Shown piece after piece: positions 17,251-25,528 of a stretch of DNA of 64,000 nt. A program made the translations under genes and the position numbers. Source of the DNA: Serratia grimesii NBRC 13537 (lineage in GTDB: Bacteria > Pseudomonadota > Gammaproteobacteria > Enterobacterales > Enterobacteriaceae); the NCBI RefSeq assembly GCF_001590905.1, contig NZ_BCTT01000005.1, forward strand, positions 248,001-312,000. Direction: 5' to 3'. The notes below the pieces were generated by a model. It saw only the letters and a program-made list of their open reading frames with translations. It searched no databases and was not told where the DNA came from. Every line of letters begins with the position of its first letter. Position 1 is the first letter of the stretch.

Positions 17251-18384
17251 GCAAGGTACACATCTGGCTGTGTGCAATAAGCATAGTGGTGATGCAACCG
17301 TTCAATACCGGTGCTACCGGGTTTATTGATGCTGACGATGGCATGCTGGATATGGGCGATTATCTGAGCGATAACCGCTACGGATTTTTACCCGTCCCTA
17401 TGGTGATTACCGAACCTGCAGTGGGTTACGGTGCCGGTTTATTCGGTCTTTTTTTACATGATTCCGCCGCCCATCGTCCTTCACCTGAAGGACATTTTAT
17501 TCCCCCAGCCATGACATTATTCGGCGGTGGTGCAACGCAAAACGGCACCTGGTTCGTAGGCGGAGGACACCGTCATACCTGGAATGATGATCACATTCGT
17601 TATCTTGTCGCGCTGGGTTACGCAGATATCAACCTAAATATTTATACCGGCGATGTAGAGGGTTTTGGCGATGGTAAGGGGGTTAACACTCGCACAAAGG
17701 GTTATGGCGGGACACAAAAGCTGCTGTTCAGAGTGGGGGACAGTCCTTTATTTCTCGGGGCGTCGCAGTTTTACGCCAATATGGATATTTCAGCGGATCA
17801 ACCGTTAATCAACCATGCTCTACAGCGTGTATTGGGTGAGTCTAGTTCGACATCAGGCACGGGGCTGGTGGTGGAGTACGACACCACAGACAACTTTTTC
17901 TATCCGCAAAATGGGGTGTCACTTACTGCCGAATACCAGTTTTACACCCATTTTTTAGGCGGTGATTATCGCTATGACTTGCTGACTGTCGATGGGCAGT
18001 ATTTTTACCCGCTGAACACATCTTTAACACTTGTTGTTGCCGGAAATTATCAGTCGCTTTCAAACGCCGATAACCATTTACCGCCGATGGCACGTCCGTA
18101 TATCGATTTACGCGGGATCTCCCGTTATCGCTTTCAGGGGGATTATGTTGGCACCGTACAGACACAAGTCGAGTGGCAGGTTGCCCCACGTTGGATCCTG
18201 CAAGGATTCGTTGGTGCGGGGAGCAAGTCGGGAGCGGGGCGATCTTTTTGAAAAAACACAGGTAGCGTGGGGGAGTGGCTTCCGTTATCTGATCGCCCGC
18301 AAATTCGGGCTTCATACCGGCATTGATGTCGCTTTTAGTGACAATGAGCAGGCCGTTTATTTCAATGTGGGTTCCGGGTTGTAG
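17247..18384 (+). pseudogene. Omp85-like outer membrane barrel, frameshifted near the 3' end
   Basis: Signal peptide (residues 1-24), then a beta-barrel of the bacterial surface antigen (Omp85/BamA C-terminal) type: alternating aromatic strands, YDTTDNFFYPQNGVSLTAEY, and the loop-6-like motif DLRGISRYRFQGDYV. The reading frame stops at 18249-18251, but the plus-one frame continues as GDLFEKTQVAWGSGFRYLIA and ends with NVGSGL at 18384. Removing one G from the GGGG at 18236-18239 joins the two into a complete final strand. Either the gene is broken, or the base is a sequencing error, or there is slippage. It overlaps the channel gene stop by 4 bases. Confidence 0.8.
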
Positions 18385-18429
18385 ACCCCCCGAAACCTGG
18401 CCTTAAACACCCTGTATAACTGAGGGAGC

Positions 18430-19422
18430 TTGATGATGATGCTAAGGCGTAGAGAGTCGGATAGCGTTAATTTTTGTGCCTGGCGGGTCGCGCTGCCGTT
18501 GCTGTTTTTATCGGGAAGCGCGTTTGGGGCCACCACTGAAACAACGCAAAGTGATAGTACGTTTCCCATATGGGGAGATGAGGCCCGAGCACGCGGCTAC
18601 TCAATACCATTGCCGTTTGGTGCAAACCTCAGCTATATGAATATACGGCAGAATGTGGATGTCGATAGCATTACCTTTTCCGGGTTAAACCTCGGCGCGC
18701 ATCCTATTCCCTCTGATTTGTTTAACATCGATGTGGCGCATACGCGCGAGCGCAGCAAAAGCGAAAACCTTCGCCTCGATATGTGGGTTTTCCCCTTCCT
18801 GAATATTTATGGGCTGGTGGGATACACCAAGGGATCGTCTGTTTCTAACGTTTCAGTGGATGCAGATCCCTCACTTTATACCGGGCTGGATCGTGTGATC
18901 GCTGCGGCGGTCCATCGTCTCAATACTACCGGTGATTTGCAAAATATCGATTTCACACTCGACTTTAAAGGCACCACCTACGGCGCTGGTTTTACACTCG
19001 CAGGGGGTTACGGCAATTGGTTTACATTGGTGGATACCAACTACACCCAAACCGATTTTGATATTCTCGATGGCAAGATATCGGCCACAACCATTTCGCC
19101 ACGCGTGGGCTATCGCTTTAATTTACAGGGGATTTCTGGGCCATCTCATTTGGGCATTTGGCTTGGTGCCATGTACCAGGATGTTCAGCAGGAGTTCAAA
19201 GGAAAGCTTTCGGACTTGCATATGCCCCCAGAGCTTCAACCGCTGATAGCGGCGGTCAATCGGGATGATTCAGGACGTTTTGATGTGAAGCAGCACCTGA
19301 CTTCCCCATGGAATATGTTGGTTGGGGCGCAATATGAAATCACGCAAAACTTTAATGTGCTGACCGAAATAGGTTTTAACGATCGCAACAGTTTCTTCCT
19401 GGCGGGTGAATACAGATTCTGA
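18430..19422 (+). CDS. Outer membrane beta-barrel protein of the envelope cluster
   Basis: A 330-aa secreted protein with a signal peptide ending near SAFGATTE (residue about 35). The start is most likely one of the clustered ATGs at 18433-18442 after GAGGGAGC. The mature part has alternating hydrophobic/aromatic strands and ends in EYRF, a C-terminal aromatic as needed for BAM-mediated insertion. Repeated patterns of the kind GAGFTLAGGYGNWFT and GVGYRFNLQG suggest a barrel of about ten to twelve strands. Family not firmly recognised. It is 45 bases after the frameshifted Omp85-like gene and its TGA overlaps the next start by one base. Confidence 0.75.
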   Translation: MMMMLRRRESDSVNFCAWRVALPLLFLSGSAFGATTETTQSDSTFPIWGDEARARGYSIPLPFGANLSYMNIRQNVDVDSITFSGLNLGAHPIPSDLFNIDVAHTRERSKSENLRLDMWVFPFLNIYGLVGYTKGSSVSNVSVDADPSLYTGLDRVIAAAVHRLNTTGDLQNIDFTLDFKGTTYGAGFTLAGGYGNWFTLVDTNYTQTDFDILDGKISATTISPRVGYRFNLQGISGPSHLGIWLGAMYQDVQQEFKGKLSDLHMPPELQPLIAAVNRDDSGRFDVKQHLTSPWNMLVGAQYEITQNFNVLTEIGFNDRNSFFLAGEYRF

Positions 19423-20552
19423 TGAATAAGCCCAGTATCTCGATCGGTATCTTGCTGAGTATGATAATGATGCAGGCGAACGCTGAGAGCGTGTCGCGTG
19501 AATCCATTGATACCTTTTTGGGCAAACTTGGCGCGGATAATCAATACGATCCTGCGCGAGGCATTAACTGGAGCATCCTCCCAGGCCCATTTTATACACC
19601 GGAGCTCAAACTGGGGCTGGGTATCGCCGTGGCAGGGATTTACCGTGTTGATCCTACCGATAAAAAAACGCAGAACTCTTCCATATCACTTACCGGGCTT
19701 ATCACCACCAGCGGTGCGTTGGGTCTGGGGCTGACAAACTATACGTTTTTTCACGATGATCAATGGCGGCTTTTTGTTGAAGGCTCGGTGGCGAAAGTCC
19801 CCACTAAATTTTGGGGAATAGGCTATGACGCTGCACAGGGTAGCGAGCAGAAATACACCGAGGATTCATTTCGTCTCCACCCTCAGGTTCTGTATAGGCT
19901 GGTGGGTAATCTGTATGCCGGGGTTGGTTGGGATGTTTCGTCCTTGCACGCGTCAGTAGATCAACCGCATGCGGGTGATCTTTTTTCGCGTTATGACGTG
20001 CCGACCTCTTCGGTAAGTTCAGGGGCTACGATGGCGTTAAACTACGATTCGCGAGACGTGATTACTCGCCCACGGAAGGGGCAGTTTTTCAGCGCAGAAT
20101 ACAGCCTTTTTGACCCTGAGTTAGGCTCGGATACCCGGTTTACCGCGCTACAGCTGCAATATAATTACTATCTTGCACTTAACGACGCTGATGTTCTTGC
20201 GTTCGATGTGTGGGGGCGTTTTACACAAGGTGACGTTCCCTGGGATCGGCTTTCTGAGGCGGGCGACGATAGACGTTTACGCGGGTATTACAAGGGGCGT
20301 TATCGCGATAAAGACGTGGTCAGCACGCAGGTGGAATACCGTAAGCAGCTTAGTTGGCGACACGGTTATGTGTTGTGGGTGGGGGCCGGTGCATTGGGAG
20401 ACAGCCCGCAGAATTTATCTCAACATCCGCTCTTGCCAACAGTGGGGGCTGGCTACCGTTTTGAAGTCAAACCGAATATGAATATCCGCCTCGATCTGGG
20501 TTTTGGAAAAGAGAGTGCCGGGTTTTATTTTCAAATCGCGGAGGCTTTCTAA
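19422..20552 (+). CDS. Omp85/TamA-like outer membrane barrel protein
   Basis: A 376-aa protein with a signal peptide (cut near QANAESV) and no POTRA domain, so it is a barrel-only member of the bacterial surface antigen family. Key features are LNYDSRDVITRPRKGQFFSAEYS, the conserved D-x-R-D/P-x-x-G strand pair of Omp85 barrels, and RRLRGYYKGRYRDKDVVSTQVEYR, which matches the loop-6 VRGF/RGY motif. It ends in a C-terminal aromatic (EAF). Barrel-only family members include phospholipase-associated or lipid-related proteins, but the function here is unknown. Start and stop overlap both neighbours (TGATG upstream, TAATG downstream). Confidence 0.82.
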   Translation: MNKPSISIGILLSMIMMQANAESVSRESIDTFLGKLGADNQYDPARGINWSILPGPFYTPELKLGLGIAVAGIYRVDPTDKKTQNSSISLTGLITTSGALGLGLTNYTFFHDDQWRLFVEGSVAKVPTKFWGIGYDAAQGSEQKYTEDSFRLHPQVLYRLVGNLYAGVGWDVSSLHASVDQPHAGDLFSRYDVPTSSVSSGATMALNYDSRDVITRPRKGQFFSAEYSLFDPELGSDTRFTALQLQYNYYLALNDADVLAFDVWGRFTQGDVPWDRLSEAGDDRRLRGYYKGRYRDKDVVSTQVEYRKQLSWRHGYVLWVGAGALGDSPQNLSQHPLLPTVGAGYRFEVKPNMNIRLDLGFGKESAGFYFQIAEAF

Positions 20553-21667
20553 TGCGTGGGCTTCTTCTCACTTTGCTGTTTGTGGTCTCTGGGTATTACA
20601 GCATGCCCGGCAAAGCGGAAATCTTACCCGTTGGGCAGGCTAAACGGGTTTGGCCTGTGGCACAACATCTTGTTGCGCCTGAATCACTGCGACCGTGCTG
20701 TGCATTTGGCTATGATCTTCAGGTTCGTGCCGTAGGGATGCCGATCCCTGTCTACCAGATCGGCAATGTACTCACTCTCAGTACACTGGGAAAACACCAT
20801 TACAACGATAGTGCGCTTGAGGCGGTGAAAAATATCGTTGGATTGAGCGAGGAAAAAAATGGGCTGATCTATACCCATCGTGGAGGGTTTATTGATATCG
20901 CCCATGTGCGGGACACTGCGGATAACACCTTTTACCTCTTTACCCGCATTTATCCGTCACTGGGGCAGCGGCAACGTATTTTTTATAGCGAAGAACTGGG
21001 GTTAAGGCGGGTTCAGCTCTATTCATTTGTACCGCCAGCGTCTAGTGTGAAGCGCTATACATTGGCAGCCTGGCTTGCTGGACATTTAGCGTTCCAACTG
21101 GCTCAGTGGCATGAAATCGCCCAGTGGTATGGCTTCCAGTCTGTACCGGGGTTCTCAGAAGAGATTTCTGCATTCTCGCCTGAAGATCTTTACTCCAATT
21201 TATTAGGCGCAAGGCTCGCGATTAACGTACTTTTACAGGGGCATGGCGATACGGTGGAGCACTACAACACCGCTATGGAAAAGGCCCTGCTTAAGGCACT
21301 TATTCAGCTTGGCGCAGTTAGCAAACAGGAAACAGAACGAAAGTTTCGTGAGGTTGACGGTGACTGGTGGAATAGCAAACGCCGGGTGCCAGACAAATTC
21401 CTCGTGCTTAATCGCAACTATGATCTCAGTGAAAATCGCCTGCCTACACCCGTACCTTTCGAAAAGATCACACCTGTACGTTTAACGATGCCGGTAAAGG
21501 TCGCGGGCGTTGAAATGAAATTAATAGGTGAACTGCAAATTCATAAAGGCCACGATATGCAACGTCTTAAATCCCCGGAAGGGTTCTATGTTCCCGCCCA
21601 ATTTATTGAATTAGCCGAACAGGCAAAATTTGCCGATCAGATTCAATTACAACGTATAAATAAGTGA
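20552..21667 (+). CDS. DUF4056-like secreted protein
   Basis: A 371-aa protein with an N-terminal signal peptide (MRGLLLTLLFVVSGYY). The mature start RPCCAFG, the motif GKHHYN, the stretch THRGGFIDIAHVRDTADNT and a helical section around WLAGHLAFQLAQWHEIAQWYG resemble DUF4056 proteins. HRGGFID with H-x-R-D and later H/E residues could form a metal or active site, but this is a guess. It closes the six-gene envelope cluster and is translationally coupled to the Omp85-like gene (TAATG). It may act in the periplasm on the substrate that the outer-membrane barrels handle. Confidence 0.65.
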   Translation: MRGLLLTLLFVVSGYYSMPGKAEILPVGQAKRVWPVAQHLVAPESLRPCCAFGYDLQVRAVGMPIPVYQIGNVLTLSTLGKHHYNDSALEAVKNIVGLSEEKNGLIYTHRGGFIDIAHVRDTADNTFYLFTRIYPSLGQRQRIFYSEELGLRRVQLYSFVPPASSVKRYTLAAWLAGHLAFQLAQWHEIAQWYGFQSVPGFSEEISAFSPEDLYSNLLGARLAINVLLQGHGDTVEHYNTAMEKALLKALIQLGAVSKQETERKFREVDGDWWNSKRRVPDKFLVLNRNYDLSENRLPTPVPFEKITPVRLTMPVKVAGVEMKLIGELQIHKGHDMQRLKSPEGFYVPAQFIELAEQAKFADQIQLQRINK

Positions 21668-21709
21668 CCTGTTCTACCTGTTGCCCAATAAAGGCAAGGG
21701 GTGGGGACA

Positions 21710-21871
21710 TCACTTTTCGTCAGGAAGGAAGTAGTGACCGCATTTAGGGCAAATTATGGTGATGTTTTTACGCACCTTTCGGCTATTTTGTTCAGAAACG
21801 TGAGCGCACTTTGGACAGGTCATTTTTACTGAGGTGTCGCTGAACATCTTAAGGGCTTCAAAGATAGACAT
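21710..21871 (-). CDS. YnfU-like small zinc-ribbon protein (copy 1)
   Basis: A 53-aa protein with two CxxC knuckles, CPKC at residues 19-22 and CPKCGHYF at 41-48, in the pattern of YnfU/zinc-ribbon small proteins. It binds zinc by analogy; function unknown. It has the same length and layout as the protein encoded at 26984-27145, so the two are paralogues. It converges with the DUF4056-like gene. AAGATAT lies about 2 bases before the ATG, a weak ribosome site. Confidence 0.6.
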   Translation of the reverse strand: MSIFEALKMFSDTSVKMTCPKCAHVSEQNSRKVRKNITIICPKCGHYFLPDEK

Positions 21872-22160
21872 ATCTTTCACCGGGTCGATGTAGGGAACCT
21901 CACTTTACCATTCAGCGTTATCAATAGCCCTTCATTGATTGTTTATTAATCATTTTTGTGAGCGCGATGGGGGAATTTTGCGGCCATGAACAGAGGGCGC
22001 AGAAGCAAAAGTGTCACATTTCCATCCGACGTTACATCTGCCGGATCAACCTTACGCAGGGATGACAGTTCTATACATTAAGGCTGGTAGTTTAACAGCT
22101 ACCCGATGATGTTGTGTGTTATCCATTCCCTGTAGTGTAGTACCCATCCCTGTTAAGTTT

Positions 22161-22186
22161 ATCCCGCCTTGAGCGGGATTTTTTTT
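22161..22186 (+). terminator. Orphan intrinsic terminator reading rightward
   Basis: ATCCCGC and GCGGGAT form a 7-bp stem followed by eight T on the plus strand, a classical Rho-independent terminator. No plus-strand gene ends nearby; the last one ends at 21667. It overlaps the stop codon of the minus-strand aldo-keto reductase but has the wrong orientation for it. It may end a short untranslated RNA from the region 21900-22160. Confidence 0.75.
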
Positions 22187-23246
22187 ATCTGCGGGAAATG
22201 ACTAACTCTCCAAACATAATGTCGCGCGAGGCCTGCAACGCCAGAAAATCATGAGGGAAACCCAGCTCAATAGCACTGGCTGTTTCCAGACGTTGCCACT
22301 GATCTTCCGTTAGTTTGACTTCCAGCGCTCCCAGGTTATCTTCCAATTGTGGCAGCGTGCGTGCCCCGATGATCGGCGCTGTCACTGCCGGGTTGCGCAG
22401 CGTCCAGGCCAGGGCCACTTGCGAAGGACTGAAACCGGACTCGTCGGCCAATGACTGCACGGTGTCGGCAATTGAAATATTGCGCTCGGTTAGCATGCCC
22501 TTGTTGCGTACCATTGCGCGCCGGGTACCGTTCTCTTCCCCCTGCGGCTGTAAGTCTTGCCGACTGTATTTACCGCTTAATATGCCCCCGGACAGCGGCG
22601 ACCATGGGATAACCCCAAGGCCCAGTTCCTGTGCCATGGGGATCAGTTCGCGCTCTACGGTTCGTTCCAACAGGCTGTATTCGATCTGTAAGCCAATCAA
22701 CGGCGACCATCCGCGCAAATCGGCCAGTGTCTGCATTCTGGCAGCTTGCCAGGCGGGGAGATCCGAAACGGCCAGATACAACACCTTGCCAGCGCGTACC
22801 AAATCGTCCATGGCACGCATGATCTCTTCAACGGGCGTAGTGGAGTCCCACGCGTGCAGATACAGCAGATCAATATAATCGGTGTTCAGACGCCGCAGGC
22901 TTTCCTCCACGGAGCGAACCATGCTTTTACGGTGGTTGCCCCCCGAGTTTGGGTTGTCAGGCTGCATTGGCAGTGTGTATTTGGTGGCGATCACTAAGCG
23001 ATCGCGACGGCCGGTAGAGAACGCCCCAATAAAGCGCTCGGCGCTGCCCTCGGTATAGCGGTTGGCGGTATCAATAAAATTACCGCCGTGGTCGATATAC
23101 GCATCGAATAGCCGGCGAGCTTCTGCCTGTTCTGCGCCCCAGCCCCAATCGGTACCGAAGGTCATGGTGCCAAGTGCCAGTGGCGAGACGCGAAGGCCAG
23201 AACGGCCCAAAAGGCGGTAATGGTTCAGGGCAAGTGATGTTTGCAT
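22185..23246 (-). CDS. Aldo/keto reductase
   Basis: A 353-aa NADPH-dependent oxidoreductase of the aldo-keto reductase superfamily. The catalytic tetrad is visible: Asp in FIDTANRY with Tyr immediately after, Lys in VIATKYTL, and His in YLHAWD. The NADP-binding C-terminal part is SQVALAWTLRNPAVTAPIIGARTLPQL. Such proteins reduce small aldehydes and ketones; the substrate cannot be told. The start is set at 23246, which has AGAGGAAA upstream; an earlier in-frame ATG at 23318 would overlap the promoter of the divergent LysR gene. It is probably controlled by that regulator. Confidence 0.9.
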   Translation of the reverse strand: MQTSLALNHYRLLGRSGLRVSPLALGTMTFGTDWGWGAEQAEARRLFDAYIDHGGNFIDTANRYTEGSAERFIGAFSTGRRDRLVIATKYTLPMQPDNPNSGGNHRKSMVRSVEESLRRLNTDYIDLLYLHAWDSTTPVEEIMRAMDDLVRAGKVLYLAVSDLPAWQAARMQTLADLRGWSPLIGLQIEYSLLERTVERELIPMAQELGLGVIPWSPLSGGILSGKYSRQDLQPQGEENGTRRAMVRNKGMLTERNISIADTVQSLADESGFSPSQVALAWTLRNPAVTAPIIGARTLPQLEDNLGALEVKLTEDQWQRLETASAIELGFPHDFLALQASRDIMFGELVISRR

Positions 23247-23342
23247 GGGCGTTTCCTCTGTGGTTTTCCTCAAGGATAGGCTCCGCTGGAAGTGTATTGA
23301 ATACGCTATAATCTTCATGAATTATTAAGCGTGGAGAGCATA

Positions 23343-24254
23343 ATGAGGGGGAGTGACTTCGCAGAACTGCGCGCGTTTGCGGCCATTGTTGAATATGGCA
23401 GTTTTGCTCGCGCGGCAGCGCAATTGGGTATGTCTGCTTCAGCACTTAGTCAAACGCAGCGTAATCTGGAAGCTCGGTTGGGTGTGCGCCTGTTGAACCG
23501 TACTACTCGCAGTGTGGCACTGACGCAGGCGGGGGCGCTGCTCTTGGCCCAGCTGCAGCCGGCCATGGCCGAGATTGAGTCGGCTGTTACGCAAACTGCG
23601 GCATTGCGATTGCAACCCGCGGGCACGCTACGGCTCAATGCGTCCAGTCTGGCGGCTATCCATTATCTGGCTCCGTTGCTGGCCCCATTTAATGTACATT
23701 ATCCTGACATCATTGTGGATCTGAGCGTTGAGGATCGGCTGGTAGACATTGTGGCTGCCGGTTTTGACGCAGGTGTACGTCTGCACGAGCGGCTGCCAAA
23801 AGATATGGTGGCAGTTTCTCTCGGGGAGAAACAGCGGATGTGCGTGGTCGCATCGCCCACTTATCTGGCACGCTATGGAACGCCACAAACCCCCTATGCG
23901 TTACGCCAGCATCGCTGCCTGAATACCCGCTGGCCAACCAACGGCAACCTTTATCGCTGGGAGTTTGAGCGTGACGGAGAAACATTGGATGTTGCAGTAG
24001 AAGGCCCGTTAATTGTGGATGATCCGCAAGTTCTGGTGCGTGCGGCCGCTGATGGGTTGGGAATTGCCTATTTATTTGAGAGTCAGGCGGCAGAAGCTGT
24101 ACGTGATGGCCGATTGTTACCGCTATTGACGACCTGGACGCCGCCATTTCCTGGATTTTACCTTTATTATCCCGCCAACAGACAAATGCCCCGTCCACTT
24201 CGTGCCTTTATTGATTTCGCCCGGCAGCAAGGCTCGAAGGTTGCGGGGGCATGA
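23343..24254 (+). CDS. LysR-family transcriptional regulator
   Basis: A 303-aa regulator. The winged HTH FAAIVEYGSFARAAAQLGMSASALSQTQRNLEARLGVRLLNRTTRSVALTQAG is at residues 7-59; the effector-binding domain follows from about 90. It is divergent from the aldo-keto reductase over about 100 bases, the usual arrangement in which LysR controls its neighbour. GGAGAG lies 7 bases before the ATG at 23343. Confidence 0.92.
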   Translation: MRGSDFAELRAFAAIVEYGSFARAAAQLGMSASALSQTQRNLEARLGVRLLNRTTRSVALTQAGALLLAQLQPAMAEIESAVTQTAALRLQPAGTLRLNASSLAAIHYLAPLLAPFNVHYPDIIVDLSVEDRLVDIVAAGFDAGVRLHERLPKDMVAVSLGEKQRMCVVASPTYLARYGTPQTPYALRQHRCLNTRWPTNGNLYRWEFERDGETLDVAVEGPLIVDDPQVLVRAAADGLGIAYLFESQAAEAVRDGRLLPLLTTWTPPFPGFYLYYPANRQMPRPLRAFIDFARQQGSKVAGA

Positions 24255-24383
24255 GCAGCGTCCGGTTTTTTTGAATAACTCTGTCAGATAAATTTGGTAT
24301 TCACTCCAGAGCCAGTTGATTAGATTGGATCACATTATCCTCGAGTGCCGTCGGCGCTCTAATACAATGATCTGGAGTCCATT

Positions 24384-24935
24384 ATGGCGAAGACAGTGGT
24401 TGTTTTTCATTCCGGCTACGGCCACACCGAGCGTTTGGCAAAAGTTGTCGCTCAAGGGGCTGAGGCGGAACTGATCGCTATCGATCAGGAAGGCAATATC
24501 AGCGAAGAAGCCTGGCAGAAACTGGATGAAGCGGATGCCATCATCTTTGGTTCACCGACCTACATGGGCGGCCCATCCTGGCAATTTAAGAAATTTGCGG
24601 ATGCCAGTTCAAAGGCTTGGTTTAGTCGCAAATGGCAAGACAAGGTTTTCGGTGGGTTTACTAACAGTGCCAGCCTGAACGGTGATAAGCAGGTGACGCT
24701 GATCGCGCTGCAAACGTTGGCTTCGCAGCACGGTGGCCTGTGGGTCAGTTTGGGGTTGATGCCGGCTAATACCAAATCGGCACAGCGCACCGATGTAAAC
24801 AATCTGGGTGGCTCAGTAGGGCTATTGGTGCAAACACCGGCCGATGCCAGTGTGGATGAAATGCTGTCTGGTGATTTGGAAACTGCCAGCTTATACGGCC
24901 AGCGTGTTGCAGGCTTTGCCGCCAAACTGGCGTAA
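24384..24935 (+). CDS. WrbA-like flavodoxin-fold NAD(P)H:quinone oxidoreductase
   Basis: A 183-aa flavodoxin-family protein. HSGYGHTERLAK (residues 9-20) is the FMN phosphate-binding loop; FGSPTYMGGPSWQFKKFAD and FGGFTNSASLNGDKQVTLIALQTLASQHGG are the typical WrbA-like isoalloxazine-binding loops. It would hold FMN and reduce quinones by two electrons, guarding against redox cycling. CTGGAG lies about 7 bases upstream. It ends just before a 10-bp hairpin. Confidence 0.88.
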   Translation: MAKTVVVFHSGYGHTERLAKVVAQGAEAELIAIDQEGNISEEAWQKLDEADAIIFGSPTYMGGPSWQFKKFADASSKAWFSRKWQDKVFGGFTNSASLNGDKQVTLIALQTLASQHGGLWVSLGLMPANTKSAQRTDVNNLGGSVGLLVQTPADASVDEMLSGDLETASLYGQRVAGFAAKLA

Positions 24936-24943
24936 TGGTTACT

Positions 24944-24967
24944 CCCCCTTTCGTCAACGAAAGGGGG
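24944..24967 (+). terminator. Hairpin after the flavodoxin gene
   Basis: CCCCCTTTCG/CGAAAGGGGG forms a 10-bp perfect stem with a 4-base loop, 8 bases after the stop, followed only by TTATTG. It is a likely terminator. Confidence 0.65.
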
Positions 24968-25114
24968 TTATTGCCCTCGTACTGTGCTTTTTTATACGCA
25001 TGCCTTGCTCATTTTCTCTACACAATTGAAGCGTAAAGTGGTGCATGTTATTAGCCTGCTTGGGCTAACACTGCATTTCGTACAAATATTCCCGGTTCCT
25101 AGACCGGGTTTTTT
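24968..25114 (+). ncRNA. Candidate small RNA ending in an intrinsic terminator
   Basis: An ORF-free stretch ends with CCCGGT/ACCGGG and six T (25091-25114), a strong terminator about 120 bases after the terminator of the flavodoxin gene. A second terminator after an already terminated gene suggests a separate short transcript. No promoter of good quality was found. Identity unknown. Confidence 0.35.
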
Positions 25115-25156
25115 GTTGCTAAGGTGTGCTTAAGCTTCTGGCGATACAATGAGCAA

Positions 25157-25237
25157 TAGCACAGACATGCAATGGCTGTGTCGTAACTGTCGATTAGCTG
25201 CTCTTCAAGCGAGCCCGCACTGTGCGGGCTTTTTTTA
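25157..25237 (+). ncRNA. Candidate small RNA, about 80 nt
   Basis: TACAAT at 25145-25150 is a good -10 element (-35 is poor), and AGCCCGCA/TGCGGGCT plus seven T (25212-25237) is a strong terminator. Between them lies an ORF-free stretch of about 80 bases with possible stem regions (AGCACAGACATGCAATGGCTGTGT). This is what a small regulatory RNA looks like, but I do not recognise it. Confidence 0.4.
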
Positions 25238-25528
25238 TGAATTGCGCTTCTGGACAACTTGCTGGAAAATATTGGGCAGCAGAGCAGCGAAACAGTAAAT
25301 AATACCCATTTTAATTTTATGGTTTTTTGCGTTAATGCTGATTGGCATAGGTTTGCGCTATGCTGATAGATATCTCTGGATATTATTGTCGGACGAGTGG
25401 CCATTAATCTCGTTTTGAATTGTCTGTATTTTTTACGTTAAGGTCCGGTTGTCATGTCCTCCTCATCATGTTTGTCGAGGGAATATGCGTAGAATTGCTC
25501 TGGTTATTATCAATATATGGGTAAGGCG
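25238..25528. other. Upstream region of the MASE1 cyclase
   Basis: About 290 bases without a gene. It must carry the cyclase promoter; no confident element identified. Confidence 0.4.

Noticed and set aside
22161-22186. Terminator of the aldo-keto reductase gene
   Set aside because: The T-run lies on the plus strand, while the gene is on the minus strand.
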